Origin: Rodentolepis nana
Lineage: Eukaryota; Platyhelminthes; Cestoda; Cyclophyllidea; Hymenolepididae
Direction of reading: 5' to 3'
Length of the DNA: 32,762 nt
Assembly: GCA_900617975.1 (NCBI GenBank)
Contig: UZAE01012738.1
Coordinates: 1-32,762, forward strand
Below, one piece after another: positions 20,101-31,082 of the stretch. Position 1 is the stretch's first letter; every line of letters begins with the position of its first letter. The notes beneath the pieces were generated by a model. It was not told where the DNA came from, did no database searches, and saw only the letters and a list, made by a program, of their open reading frames with translations. The position numbers and the translations under genes were made by a program.

Positions 20101-23100
20101 CCAGGGTGCACCACATGGAGGTAAGTCTATCGCGGACCCCATTTCTAATTATATTGACATCAGTGTAATGGTTTCCATAAGAAACTGTTAGTGAAATTGT
20201 AGGAGTTTGGTCCTGAGAGCAACGATTTCCCTGATTTGGAGTTTATTTTTGAGCCTACTTGAAAACTATTTAATGGTAATTGAAATGGATGTCAATTTTC
20301 ACAAACTGCCCTTTGGTAAACAACGAACGATAATTTTACTGTCTCTTGGTCTATGAAAAGTACGAAGTAATCAAATGTAGTGCTATTGTACTGCTACTGC
20401 GAATTTTCATACTGTGCTTTTAATGTAGGACGTAAATATGAAATTCGTGGATTTGGGTAGTTAAAATAAAGATTTCTCCAAAGTCCACGTTCTTAAAATT
20501 ACAGTTGCTAATATTGGAATTCGATTGGTTCCACTAAAGCCTATTTTTTCAGAAAAATTGTGATGAATTTTGGATTTCACTGAAGAATACTTTCACAAAC
20601 CGTTTCTAGTGATTCCTAACACATCTACAAGAGAATTAATTCAAAGTCATAAATCGGAGTTTGTACCATGGACACGTAATGGTAATTATGGCCTGAATTT
20701 ATTTGGCTGTCATGCTTTCGCTTTAGATTAAATAGCAGACCATGAGACCTGCCGCACAACTACCATGTACATGATGATGAGGGTGTATTTATCTGCTAAA
20801 TGAAAAGATTTGGATTGAATTTTGGGAGTATCGGTCAAGATTTGAATGAATTAAGGACGCCTCTTTTTAAGGAAGGTAGGGAAACAATTAAATGAGGAGA
20901 ATAAAGCACTTCCTGACTTCCGATAAATTCTTAATTCTTCCATGTGGTTACGAGCTTCAGAAACCTGTGAGATTTTTTTGTATGTATGATGACGACTCAT
21001 CAATTCTTTGTTCTCCCCCCAAACCGATGTTTTGCTCGCTGGTTTCGTCTGCTCGCCTCACTAGCAGTGCTGTTTTGTCGCGATTTCTATTTTTAGTACC
21101 TTCTTCTTTCATCCTGTCTCAACCCCCCCCCCCCCCCCCCCCCCCCNNNNNNNNNNNNAGGGGGAGGGGGGAGGGGGGGGGGGGGGGGGTTGATTATGTA
21201 AGATGTCTCCTCTTTGCCCTTTCTTGGGTTGGCTTTCGCGCTCTATCCCTTCGACATAACTCACGCAACTGAGCTATCTCAATTATTTTTAATACAATTG
21301 CTTCTTCCTTTGCCGCTTGCCTCTTCTATCTGGTTTTGCAAACTTTCGCAGTTGCCATACATCTTTTTCATGTCCTCTTTAAAGGATACGGCTGTTGTAC
21401 ATCAGTTTTGTTTGTTGCTAGTTCTAACTCATCACTCTTCCTTACCCAGAGTTACGACAAGGATGAAATTTTTTATGTAGGTGGCGGGGTATAATAACGA
21501 GTTTTTCGGCAGAAATGAGAATGGGCTTCGATAAAGAATCGGCGATCATCATGAAATCTATTCCAAGTCGATTGCAAATATGGAGAACCGCATTTCCATG
21601 GAGTGTACTGGCTCATTACTTATTGAATTCTATCCTCAATTCTTTTCTGATTTAATTGGTTTACGAATAAGCTAGCACATACCTCTTATAGTCATTCCGT
21701 AATTTTTCATCGATTGCTCATTAACTGGGAAAGGTTTCTAATTCTGTCAACTCCCTTTTCGTACTTCAATAGGCTCTCTTTATCACCCACCCCCAGATTC
21801 CACTCTCTAAGCACTGACGCGTTTTACCTTCCGATTCTTTGTTCCTCTTCTCTTCCTCCTCAATCATCTCTAGTAGTCCAAGACACGGGTGTTCCTACTT
21901 AACTTTTTTCCTCATTTAGAAAAGTTATTCTCGTTCAATCTTTTTAGATGGTCAATTGACACTTAAAAGTCCACGTTGATTCTTATAGAATATCTTTGTT
22001 TAATGTTTTTCTTCTACTACTCACTAAACGAAAATAATGGAAAAATCACTTGTTTTATTAACATGATTGATAAAATGGGGAGGGGGGGGGCTTTCATTAA
22101 TCTGTAATTGTTCCATAATTGATATAATGTTTTTCCTTTATAATTCGCCTGCAAACAATCGTTAAGTTCAATTTAAAAAGGATGCGCGATATCAGTTGTA
22201 AGTGTCTATTTGTGTGCTTGATTTACATTCTAAATCGACCGATATGAACGAATGATTTCGCCCACTAAGTTTTCTTGTAATTAGCCTTAACAATTTTCAG
22301 GGAGTTTAACAATTACCAACTTAAATTGTATTGTGACTTTCGTTTTTCAGGTTACAATACCCTATCTTCCCTTTTTTCGACCAATAGTAGCTAGTTGCGA
22401 TATTTGTTCCAATCTGTAGTACTTCACCATTTATCTTTCACAGGAATACATTACCTATCGCCTCAGCACCTCTTTCGCTCGTCAAGTGGCATACATTCAG
22501 CTCTCTTCGTTTGGTTCATTTCTTCATTAAATTCACGACTTTGCCCGTTTTGTTTACTCTTCTGTGAAGGTACAAAAAATATGGCCCTTGTCTATTATTT
22601 GTGTTTCTCAGAAAATGTTATTTTTTCATTCTATTTACTTAAAGTGTCTGGCGCTTCCTATTTACTAAAGAATTTGCTATTGCCTAAACCACCCCCCCCC
22701 CCCCCCCACTTCTCTCTTCATACCTTCGTTTGTATCCTCATTTGCAGACTTCCGTTTAACCCCATCGGACAGCACATCCGAAGGTTGTTGTAGAGACGTA
22801 ATTTCGCAATTTATTGGAGACAATTTTCCTCTTGGTTGACCCTTCTATTTTACAAACAAAATTCTTGTGCCTTCTTCTTCTTCGTCCATGACATTTTATC
22901 AGACTTTTTCTTGAATTTAAACCCTCTTCTTCTGATTGTTGTTCGCGCTAGACGTCTGGATCACCATTCTGACAAAATCATTCCTGTACCTTTACTGTAT
23001 AATCCCATTGTGTTAGCATTTGATTTGGGTTTCTAAGCTTCAAATAGTGCCTTAATCAATCAGGATTGCTTTCGCAGCAAATCAACGCGCTTTATATTTA

Positions 23101-26100
23101 CTCTATTTTCTCTGAGTGTCCACTTTTGACCCCCTTCAGACAGGTGCACTGTCTGGTTTTACAGAATCGTAATTACCAGTAAATTTATGTGTGCTTGTGT
23201 TCAACCTTCCAGTGACTTACACGCGTCAATATGCAGTGATTGCGACCTACTTAAATCATGTTCATAAGCATAGCAACCACTATGAATTTTTGGAGCATGC
23301 CCTAGTAGGTATCGTCCATTAGCACCAAGGACTTGAAAATCTCTGTTTTGCAGCTATTTTTTTTCATATTTGTCTTATGCGCACTTGTGATCCACTCGTT
23401 AAAATATAAGTAAGTGTCATGTTGCCTTTCTTTTTTCCCTCCAGTAAAACCAGCTTATTTTATTATTTTTTCTCCTATGGACTTTACTACTTGCGTTTAA
23501 AGGGAGTTAAGGATAAATTTGACAGTCTCTACGGGAAAAAAGGAACAAGAATATTTAAGGTAACTGCAAAATCGAATAAATAGATTTAAAAGAAGTCCAG
23601 TAGACACGGATACTGCACTATTGCATAAGTTTTAGTAAAAAGAAGCGCCATTCTTGTCTATTAAAGCCTCAATTCAGCCTCTATCTCAGACCTCGGAGCA
23701 AGTTGATTTTATACCTACCCTCAGAGAGGCCACAAAACCTGTTTTTATTATGTACATTAACTGGTTGGCCCTTGCAGTACTGTCATGACAGCTTGTTGCT
23801 TTCTTCAGATACGCAATTTTGAGAGAGCATTGAATGTCTACCTAATCGTCTTTTGTTGACCAACTTATTCTCTTCCATGTTCAAGGTGGTTTTTAGTCAT
23901 CCACCCTCATTGGCGTCACGTATATCAATGAGAATTTGTTTAAGCTTCTAAAGATAGCACAGGGAATACATCCGTAAATGTTTGATTCCTTAAAATTTAT
24001 CCCTATTGTCTTTTCATATAAGTGTGACATTTTATTGATGTGTGGGTATGTGTCGTCATCACTGTGTGCACCCTGGAGTTTTGGAAAGTCTGGCTTAAGT
24101 TAATTGACTGTTGTCATCACATGTGTTACTTTACGTGAAAAGGCACAGAAATCAAATGAAACGCTTTTTAAGAATATATCGTCGCATTTGTCTTACCTTG
24201 GTATTTACGACAGTAATATACTTTCTTAAATTCTTATCATATGCAAATATTTTCTGGGTGTAAATTGTATCTTGTTCATTGTGCTCAAAATGTGCTGTTG
24301 GACTGAGTCAAAGAATTAGGAGGACTCGGCTTTACATTGGTCCCAGGACTAGTTTTTCATTTAGCGTTTTGTTTACTTCATTCATTTCGTCATCTGTGTA
24401 GGCAAAATCTAGATGATGATGATGATGACGGTAGCGTAGGTTTTCGAACCCATCTAAGCAGTTCTTCAGGCACACATCACCTTTAGGTTTGTTTTAACCG
24501 ATCCGCTCTTGCGTACTCACTTCACTCTTAGTTGTAAAGAGAAGATGCTACAGTGGGTCTTTTACTCATCTCTATTGTTTAATAATTAAATACTTCAGTT
24601 TCCTGTGTTATGTCTAATTGGCATTTCCGGAATTTTCATGATCATATGTTGGGGTGAAATGTTTTGGTTCCTGTGTCCAGCAACGCTTTAATAATTATTG
24701 AGGAGGCCAAGACCATTTATTTCAGCAGAAGTTTTAGTGGAGGCTTAGAATACAAAATTGTGGTGCTATTGAATTCTTATTGCCCAATAGGAAGCAATGG
24801 GCCTTGAACCATGCGCATTTTCAAAACAAATAAATGCTATCGGGGCTGTAATACTGTAATTGTGAATGATTTGTTTTGCACAATAATTATATCAATCCAT
24901 GTACCTCATTTAGCTCATCTCTCCTTAAAGCAAATAACGGTTCCAACTTTCATTGGATTAGCGAAGTAGAATTAAAATAGGTAATTCCCAAAGTGTTCTT
25001 CCTAACTTTCCCGATCTTGGAATGCTTCAGCTAATTTGGTTTACTATGCTCAAATTAGGGATGCATTCATGTCTAAGATGCAGGCGAACGGCACTCAAGG
25101 CCACAGAATTCAAATCAGCTTGCTCTTATAGATGGTAAAAAGTATGCAGTTTCCATTCAGCAGTCATTTGTAAACATTCTTATAATTGTGTTTATCATCA
25201 GTCATTTCCTATGAGTGTTAATCTTTATCTGCACATGTTTAAACGACTTGAGGAGTGGGGCACTCTCGTCTTAACATCTACATAGAAATTTGTCTGTATA
25301 ATTGGAGGCTAATATCCCTGAACTTTATTGATCCGTTGTCAATGAACTATCGAACAAAAATCATGGTCTCTCGCGTGGCTTACACCTGAGATCCAGCAAC
25401 TTCCCGCAGATTGCGGAGATGATTCGCTACAGTTCATCTACATCTGCTTACAATGTTCACATCGCCAGATGACCATCTTAGTTACCATTATTTTTCTTTA
25501 AAGAATATGAGAATTATATAGTTCACGGGTGGTGAAGTATCCGCGATATATGACGCCTGGGCTCGGTGCTCATTGGGGTACATCCAGTGAGTGGAATGGC
25601 TAACCGCTCGCTTTTAGTCAGGTTAATAAAGGGGTCGATGCCGAAAGAATTTGTTTTTTCACCGGGGGTGGGGGGGGGGAGGGGGGCTTCGTGGGGCTTC
25701 TTCTCTACCAAATGTGAATGTCTGATAACGCTTTCCTAGGCGTTCTTGAGGATAAGAGTTTATAGTAAATGTAAATCGGGAAAGCTAGATGTATTTAAAC
25801 TTTTCCTCTTATTAAATTTGTTACAAGGTATCTGACTGTTGGGCATTTTCAAGCCCTTTTTCCGTTTGTTTGGGCGTTCCATTCTGAACTCCTTGGTTTA
25901 AGTTTTTATTTATGAGTTTTTAAATTTAACAAAATGGCAATTCGCATTCCAATATGACAGGGTTATTGCTGCAGCCATAAATGCGATGGTTAAGTAAATT
26001 CACGAATTATGGTTAGTTGAGGAATTCAAAGGCATTTTGTCCTTTTCCGCTTTCTATTTTACTTAATTCTCTTATTAAGTCATCTTCGCATATGCCTTCT

Positions 26101-26836
26101 CTTTGTATGACATTTAATTATTTCATCATGCGCAAATGTTCACTTGATATTACGTCAATTTCACAACCTGTGATTTTCGATTCTCTAAACAGTATCTATG
26201 GCTTTCTGTGATTAAACCTCGTTTCACATTCTCTGAAACTGATGTAATAACTGAGGATTGTTTCAGGTGATACGAATCATTTGTCACTACTGAGCTCTTA
26301 CATTACGCCTTGCTGTTGCTTTATGTTCTATCCCCTCCGACCCCAACTATATTTGCTCTTTCGACTATCACGAATTTGCCATTCACAAGACTAAACTGAA
26401 TCCAGCTATTATATCCTTTAAGTGCATCAAAACTAAGGCACAAGAGTCCTAAGCGTCTTCGTCCTTATTGTTTGAACGGACGTTAACATCATAAACCTGA
26501 TAGTAAATACTTCAAGTCCTCTCTTTTGTCCTTCAATGCTTCGCAGGCTTTAGCTTGACTACTACGTGAACCTACCTAACGAGTTTTATGTTAACTTTCA
26601 GGTGTGGCGGCTAGATACCATAGTGGGAATGCTTTACCACGGTCTCCCAATGTCCAGTACGGACACCAATATCATGGTGCACACGTGTTCTCAAGAGCTA
26701 TGTGTACGACCCCAACATATCCGTTTCCGTGCCTCTTCGGTTGCTCTGGTAATTGTACTAAAAGCCCTCGCTCAGGCTGGATACTCCATCATACCTCCAG
26801 CGCTTCCGCCCTCCACTGCTTCTAATGGAAATCAGC
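11044..26836 (+). CDS. Nuclear Factor I (NFI/CTF) transcription factor, exons 1-4 (partial at 3' end)
   Basis: Four exons (11044-11151, 11194-11871, 15908-16114, 26602-26836) join in phases 0, 0, 0 to give 409 residues, leaving exon 4 open in phase 1. NFI proteins bind the palindrome TTGGC(N5)GCCAA as dimers in the nucleus and regulate transcription. Evidence is the DNA-binding domain: ALFVQIIVSRCKRIAPLWF, LLKKLHKELQADSVLKF, DPDSCVLSRPDAKGRMRRID, DKVWRLDTIVGMLYHGLP, STD and CSQELCVRPQHIRF, matching the vertebrate order CVLSNPDQKGKMRRID, DKVWRLDLV and CVQPHHI. The predicted zinc ligands C309, C360, C365 and H370 are present, as in the related SMAD MH1 fold. The fourth Cys of vertebrate NFI (after RID) is Gly325. 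The domain starts only at about residue 207, after a Ser/Pro/Asn/Gln-rich extension. The transactivation exons should lie further downstream. Confidence 0.93.
11194..11871 (+). CDS. NFI exon 2 (N-terminal extension and first part of DNA-binding domain)
   Basis: 226 codons, phase 0 at both ends, donor CGT|GTACGT. Residues 37-200 are low-complexity, rich in Ser, Pro, Asn and Gln, and include IKLE at 37-40, which fits the SUMO consensus. The last 55 residues align with the start of the NFI domain. Confidence 0.88.
12583..12598 (+). repeat. poly-G tract
   Basis: Nine G, one T, six G. Possible quadruplex former in the NFI sense strand. Confidence 0.9.
13076..13462 (-). CDS. possible nested antisense exon or ORF, 128 residues
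   Basis: Open frame on the strand opposite NFI, inside its intron 2. The ATG at 13462 follows an in-frame TAA; alternatively an acceptor (CTGCCTACTGAG) lies a few codons in. Residues 8-95 look protein-like (SSTNTPIQSEFKRSTSVTEA, LTREGTSDDPSPNIISRLRG): Ser/Thr-rich, charged, with no repeats. The C-terminal 35 residues are hydrophobic and AT-biased and may be read-through. No domain is recognised. It could be a nested gene, an exon of an antisense transcript, or chance. Confidence 0.3.
   Translation of the reverse strand: MICLLSNHRMPHLNVSVAQSSTNTPIQSEFKRSTSVTEANSQHPHLILTNNRGSPSLLTREGTSDDPSPNIISRLRGYQTSSSINSARFKKMESAITIKIILCRFLYSCFFMRMIHEQFINAFFSLLN
15331..15345 (+). repeat. poly-G tract
   Basis: GGGG T followed by ten G, in NFI intron 2. 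Confidence 0.9.
15876..15895 (+). repeat. (CT)10 microsatellite in the polypyrimidine tract
   Basis: Lies 12 bp before the exon 3 acceptor (CAAACAG|GAG). Length changes here could affect exon 3 splicing. Confidence 0.9.
15908..16114 (+). CDS. NFI exon 3 (core of DNA-binding domain)
   Basis: 69 codons, phase 0 at both ends, acceptor CAG|GAG and donor AAG|GTAAGC. It contains the first predicted zinc-ligand Cys and the near-invariant CVLSRPDAKGRMRRID segment, ending exactly at DK before VWRLD. Confidence 0.95.
16224..16240 (+). repeat. poly-G tract
   Basis: Eleven G, then AGTGGG. Confidence 0.9.
16618..16806 (-). other. possible antisense exon or repeat relic with a perfect donor
   Basis: On the minus strand, CAG|GTAAGTAT (16620-16610) is fully complementary to the U1 snRNA 5' end. 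An acceptor-like TTATTTAG precedes 16806, delimiting 189 bp. One frame is open except for a single TAA (TRHFCPSNMRILCFCQ and SSAYIDLFLWSRNPP). The block is less AT-rich than its surroundings. I do not recognise it; it could be a decayed coding exon or an old repeat. Confidence 0.2.
16915..16950 (+). repeat. (GAT)5 followed by (TTCG)n microsatellites
   Basis: GATGATGATGATGATG at 16915-16930, then TTCG repeats to 16950. Confidence 0.95.
17041..17068 (+). repeat. G-rich quadruplex-type tract
   Basis: GGAGGAGGGGG TT GGG A G9 AG: four or more G-runs with short loops. Confidence 0.85.
19678..19690. repeat. target-site duplication, SINE copy B, left
   Basis: TTCTAATTATATT, repeated exactly at 20143-20155. 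Confidence 0.85.
19691..20142 (-). mobile_element. SINE-like retroelement, copy B, with internal 40-bp duplication
   Basis: Minus-orientation element. The tail (TATTTATTT on the plus strand) is at the left and the head (GGGGTCCGCGATAGACTTAC read on the minus strand) at the right. It matches copy C over almost its whole length, including the head and the segments around AGTTTGAAGTGAGAAGTCAA and TTGCCCAGGGTGCACCAC. It is longer (452 bp) partly because the 3' conserved segment is tandemly duplicated (19724-19763 and 19764-19803, few differences). The exact 13-bp target-site duplication proves insertion by retroposition. It lies in NFI intron 3, antisense to the gene. Confidence 0.93.
20143..20155. 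repeat. target-site duplication, SINE copy B, right
   Basis: TTCTAATTATATT, identical to 19678-19690. Confidence 0.85.
21123..21189. other. assembly gap between a poly-C and a poly-G run
   Basis: 24 C (21123-21146), 12 N (21147-21158), then AGGGGGAGGGGGGAG and a long G run to 21189. The true sequence and length here are unknown. Confidence 0.98.
22077..22090 (+). repeat. poly-G tract
   Basis: GGGGA followed by nine G. Confidence 0.9.
22692..22707 (+). repeat. poly-C tract (16 C)
   Basis: Homopolymer in NFI intron 3; it produces the poly-proline run in an otherwise non-coding frame. Confidence 0.95.
24413..24427 (+). repeat. (GAT)n microsatellite
   Basis: Short GAT trinucleotide run in NFI intron 3, like the one at 16915. 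Confidence 0.85.
25520..25663. other. tRNA-like or dispersed-repeat-like segment
   Basis: A less AT-rich block next to a poly-G tract. On the plus strand TGGCTAACCGC is followed by GGGGTCGATGCC, loosely like Pol III box A and box B (GGTTCGANTCC). On the minus strand GAGCGGTTAGCC resembles a tRNA D-arm. Neither strand gives a complete tRNA. It may be a decayed tRNA-derived element. Confidence 0.2.
25664..25686 (+). repeat. G-rich quadruplex-type tract
   Basis: G5 T G10 A G6: long G-runs with single-base interruptions. Confidence 0.9.
26602..26836 (+). CDS. NFI exon 4 (end of DNA-binding domain)
   Basis: Acceptor TAACTTTCAG|GTGTGG, donor CAGC|GTGAGT (phase 1), 78 codons plus one base. It carries VWRLDTIVGMLYHGLPMSST and CSQELCVRPQHIRF, with the last two predicted zinc-ligand Cys and the His. 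It continues into a Pro/Ser/Ala-rich segment (IIPPALPPSTASNG) that probably starts the linker to the transactivation region. Confidence 0.94.
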
Positions 26837-29800
26837 GTGAGTACTACCTCCAATCTTTGTTATCTTTGTCAAATCCGAATATGTAAATATAATACAGTGT
26901 CGGATGGGGTTAGTCGGATCTATTTCGTGTTTTAATTTTAAGTCTAGTTACGCCGTCCATTAGAATATGCCATGACTACGATCTATCAGACACCGAAGAA
27001 GGTGATCAGACAGATATAGCTCAAACGCTGCCTTTTCTTTGTTTATTAGGATTGCATGGCTAGTTAAATACAGCGTTTAACGTTTGGGACGAAATATGAA
27101 CCTCAATCTCAGTTATAAGCATGGAAATGCATTCTTAAAGAGGGTTTTTATACATTCTGCTCAGGGCTTCGAAAATTTGTGCAGCTAAAACAGCTCGCAG
27201 GTAGCTGGCAAACTAGGTCGTTTTGTTGAATAGATACTATTAATAAGTATTTGTCTGAATTTTAAAATTTCTCGTATTCTAATCTCAAAGATTTGACATC
27301 TGTTGAATGAAAAATCTATTAATACTCATTAAATGGGCGGAAGGTTGCTTAAATATCTCATTCCGTGTTATTGGGGTGTTATTTTTATTACCAATGGCAA
27401 TACGAGAAAAAATTCTTTGAAATTTTAAATCATGCGATTTTGAACAGCTGAAATAGGAAATTATAGGAAAGTTGATCCTATCAATAATTTCTGTTAGTGG
27501 GATCGGCAGCTTTTTCTAGGTTTCTTGAGCTACGATTTTGTTGCCATTGGTCACAAATCACAACAAAATTTGTGAATGCGGCAGTCATCATCTTGAAATG
27601 AATGTTTTTTTAAGATATGTTAAGTTGAGCTGATCAACATTACGTGGTAACGTATTTTTGCCTTAATAGTTTTAGATCGTTATCTCATTGGCTATTTTCC
27701 ACTAAGGCATCTCCCAATCTTAAGTCGCTGAAGATCGGCTTTCGCTCCTCTTTACACTTAGAGTCATTCTCGATTAAATTGCTATATTTTGTTTATTATG
27801 AATAACTTTTCTACTGTTATAATGCAATCAGTTATGATCTCTTGAACTCTAAATGTTAAAAAAAGGCGCATATTGTTAGAAAATCAGTTTTCCGGTGCAA
27901 AGGTGGTAATGTGTTATTACAAACATTTAAGCTCAAGTTGACGAGCAAACTGTCAAGAACTACAGGATCAATCAATGACCTTCTAGCCACTAAAGACTAT
28001 TCATACCCACCGAATTTGAAATTGAAATTTGTGAAATTCATATTTTTCTCATGTTGAATGTTTTATAAAAAGGATCATTACCTTTTTTTATTTTACAATA
28101 GGGTTATTCTTAATAACGCTAAATAATTTAAATGCTATTTCCTATCATTTTTGAGATTCTGTTCGTATTACGTTTTGTATTCATGATTGTTCTCTGCAGT
28201 ATTCAGGATTTTCGAACCTCTCTATTGTTGAAACTTGTATTGGAATATCGCATCTATTCCATCTCATTGCAATTTCTCCATCCTGAGAGCCCAAATTGTC
28301 GCATTATTAATCGACCTCGCTTTATATACATATATTTATATTATAATAAATTCGCATAATTTCGAAACCCTCTTAAATAATAAATTGTGTTCTGGGAATG
28401 GTTATCTCACACCACCACCACCATCTCATTTGTCAAGATCGTCGTTCGAGTCGGTGGTGTAGCGCGGTAGCGGAGTGAGAACATAAAAGCATCCCAGGGG
28501 GTGAATCATTTCTTCCTCTATCTAGATTTCACTTAGATCTCGAATGGCTGTGTTCTGATCGCTTCCAGATTACTACTACCATTATTCACCCCACCTTGTA
28601 TAAATTTGGAAAAGGACACACCCTCTTTCATAGTAATTGATATTACATATGAAGACAGAGATCCATTAATTAGTTGTGAATAATATAGTCCCTTGGATTT
28701 TTTTATAATTGTCCGATTTCTGTGAAATACTGAATACTACTCTTACAAGCCATTTTACTCCATAGATATAATTCTTTTCTATTGTATGCAACAATCTTAC
28801 AAGAAAGAATTTGACAAGGCAACCACTAATCTTCAAAATTTTGCTTCCGAATTTTTACTTTCAATGGTTTTCTGTGAAATATAAAATGAGGAGAAAGTAG
28901 GCTTCCCTAAAAGTGCTTTTATAAATATGGCTTTCCGAGTGAAAATCAGCAAATATATGTTCAAGTTAAATGAGATCTCAAGACTAGATCATCAGACGTA
29001 TGGAAGTGATGTTTTTTAATCCCACAGTTCTCTGAAATCAGTGGATTTGAACGTGAAAGCTGTGCTTTCCTTTGCCCAATTTGCCGCCTCGATACGATCT
29101 ATTATCGAGTTCGATAATTCAATGGTCGTAGAACGTCTCTATGCATACCTTACAGGCGTGGTGGCGTAGACATTCTTATTATAATACACGTAGAATTTCC
29201 GAGAAACACTCCAAATATGCTTTTTCTCTGTGTCAAATTATGGTGAGCTTGGCCAATGACCTTTGACGTGGTGTAGTAATCACTCACTTCTCCCTCGAAA
29301 AATTTTCTCGTTCATGTGGAAAATGCCTCGATTAGTTAGGATTACTACGTTTTCGCACACATTACACTGGGCCCTAAGTGTTGCGATTCGTCGTAGCGCA
29401 CATAAGTACAGATTTTTAAGGTTGACATAGGTAAGTGTGTAAATAGTAATTAATTATTTGAATCATTGGTGCATGCCATGATAATTGCAATTTATAATGA
29501 TCATGGGACATCTTTTGTTTTTTTGAAAACCATAACTTATCTTCTCTCGGTCTAAAATAAGTCATTCTTTTGCAATAAGTATTTACATTGGTGCTAAAAT
29601 TTTATCGGCATATGACATGTAGTGTTTGGAGTTTTAACTAATGTCAAGTTAGTTTTACTTTTGGTGGAATGCTATCTTTGGATCATGTAAAGGAATAAGT
29701 AGACTGTGGATGAACAATCGAAGTGAAATGAAGACTGTTGAATGGCCGTTACCCCCAGTACAGGATTAAAGTTTTCTACTGATATTAAGACCCCCCCCCC

Positions 29801-31082
29801 CCCAAGCTATTAATGGTAAAAGTGTGCACGGTTGCACATACAACCACTCCATACCGCTAAATTGTCATCTCCTTTGTACTCCCAAGCCAGGAGACTTTGG
29901 GTTAACTGAATACACCTGTTCAATTAAGGTGCATAAATGGATGTATTTGAGGGGGTTCGTTTCACATACAATGAACACACACTCATAAATAAAGAAGAGC
30001 TTCACGAATGTACTCTCTGCCCTAGATATAAGATAGGATACAAATTTCTCATCTATTTGTAAGACTGCCGAAAATTTGGTGAGTTACTCATCACTACCAT
30101 ATTTGGACTAAGACCTAGCAGGAGGGCAACAGAAGTGCTGCGTTTCCTAAGTGTTAGTTCATTGTTAATCTAGGCTTTATGGAATGTTTAACCGTCTGGT
30201 CACTAATGGGACGGGAAAATTTACTGTTATACACTTTTATCCAGTCAAGATTAAATTTACGCGCTATAGAATTGAAGCCGCAATAAACCTTGCGATTTGG
30301 CTTCCCTTGCACTTAATTCTCCTAAGTTAGACTGCGCATGTCTATTATCAAAACACATGGCCTTTATTTCAGTTCGCCAACGAGTTTGCCTACCCATTCA
30401 AAATTCGTGACTATCTTCTTGTGTGATGTTAAATCAGCTTCTCAAATGGCGTATAATTAACTTTCGCATTTTATTTAATCCCCATTCATCTTAACTTTTT
30501 ATTAATGATAGCAAAAATGCTACAATCAGATAACTTTTATCGGGTAAATGCCATGGTAATCGTTAAGTATGCAGTCATGTGATTTCACCCCTGTGGAGCG
30601 GTAGCGGCAGCGTCAGTTGAAATGCATACTCACATCATCTCATTGCGTACACATAGTGCATCGCACACACGGTTGTTGCAGAAAAAAAGTGAGATAATGA
30701 AATTAAAGGCAGCTGCTGCCACAGCCGTGCTACTCAAGACTGGCGTATCTTCTCGTAACTGCTGCCCACAGCGAATGCTTACTTGCTGTGTTTAACATGT
30801 GTGCATGGATTTTGTCACTACTCTTGCGAGCATGGTTTTGTGATCGGCAGTGTGTGTGTGTGTGCTAGAGGGTGTGTTAGTGGCTATTCACGCAATGATA
30901 AACAGGTCCTTGCATGCTCTTTTTTTCTAATTACCTTGTACTCTCGATTCTCTCTGTTTGGTGCAGGTGTGTATGTCGCGTGTTTTTCATCTGTACACTT
31001 TTCGTCGTCTCTACTCCCTTCTTCAACCTTCGCTCATTCGCTCACTTCTTTTAGTCCCCATGATTGTTCGTACATTTTCTAG
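26837..31082 (+). other. probable NFI intron 4 (no exon recognised)
   Basis: AT-rich sequence after the exon 4 donor. A poly-C run lies at 29791-29803 and a CCA repeat near 28411. An acceptor-like site before 29036 opens frames with protein-like residues, but their phase would give a stop if joined to exon 4. Nothing else is supportable. Confidence 0.5.
29791..29803 (+). repeat. poly-C tract (13 C)
   Basis: Homopolymer in the presumed NFI intron. Confidence 0.95.

Larger units (their letters stand above)
16115..26601 (+). other. NFI intron 3 (10487 bp)
   Basis: GT-AG intron. It contains poly-G/poly-C tracts, (GAT)n and (TTCG)n microsatellites, a block with a perfect antisense 5' splice site at 16610-16806, SINE copy B at 19691-20142, a 12-base assembly gap at 21147-21158, and a tRNA-like or repeat segment at about 25520-25663. 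Short open frames inside it (for example 22395-22793) contain homopolymer-encoded runs and no domain. No NFI exon was found in it. Confidence 0.8.

Noticed and set aside
20892..21480. Plus-strand frames around the assembly gap
   Set aside because: They run through homopolymers and Ns; the poly-Pro and Gly runs are artefacts of the C and G tracts.
22395..22793. 132-codon plus-strand frame in NFI intron 3
   Set aside because: Contains a poly-Pro run from a C16 tract, a skewed Leu/Phe/Ser content typical of T-rich intron sequence, and no domain.
24430..24470. tRNA box B-like GGTTTTCGAACCC
   Set aside because: No box A or cloverleaf upstream, only a GAT microsatellite.
26604..26825. Second plus-strand frame over NFI exon 4
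   Set aside because: Out of frame with the NFI domain; a shadow.
26602..26836. SMAD MH1 domain
   Set aside because: The CVRPQH motif and zinc-ligand pattern resemble MH1, but DKVWRLD, MRRID and CVLSRPDAKG are NFI-specific; MH1 and NFI folds are related.
29036..29172. Possible exon after a good acceptor, with CPICRL or an alternative helical frame
   Set aside because: Joining to NFI exon 4 in phase gives an immediate stop, and no convincing donor follows.
30783..31082. 99-codon Cys/Ser-rich plus-strand frame
   Set aside because: Arises from a GT repeat and pyrimidine-rich sequence; no domain or splice support.
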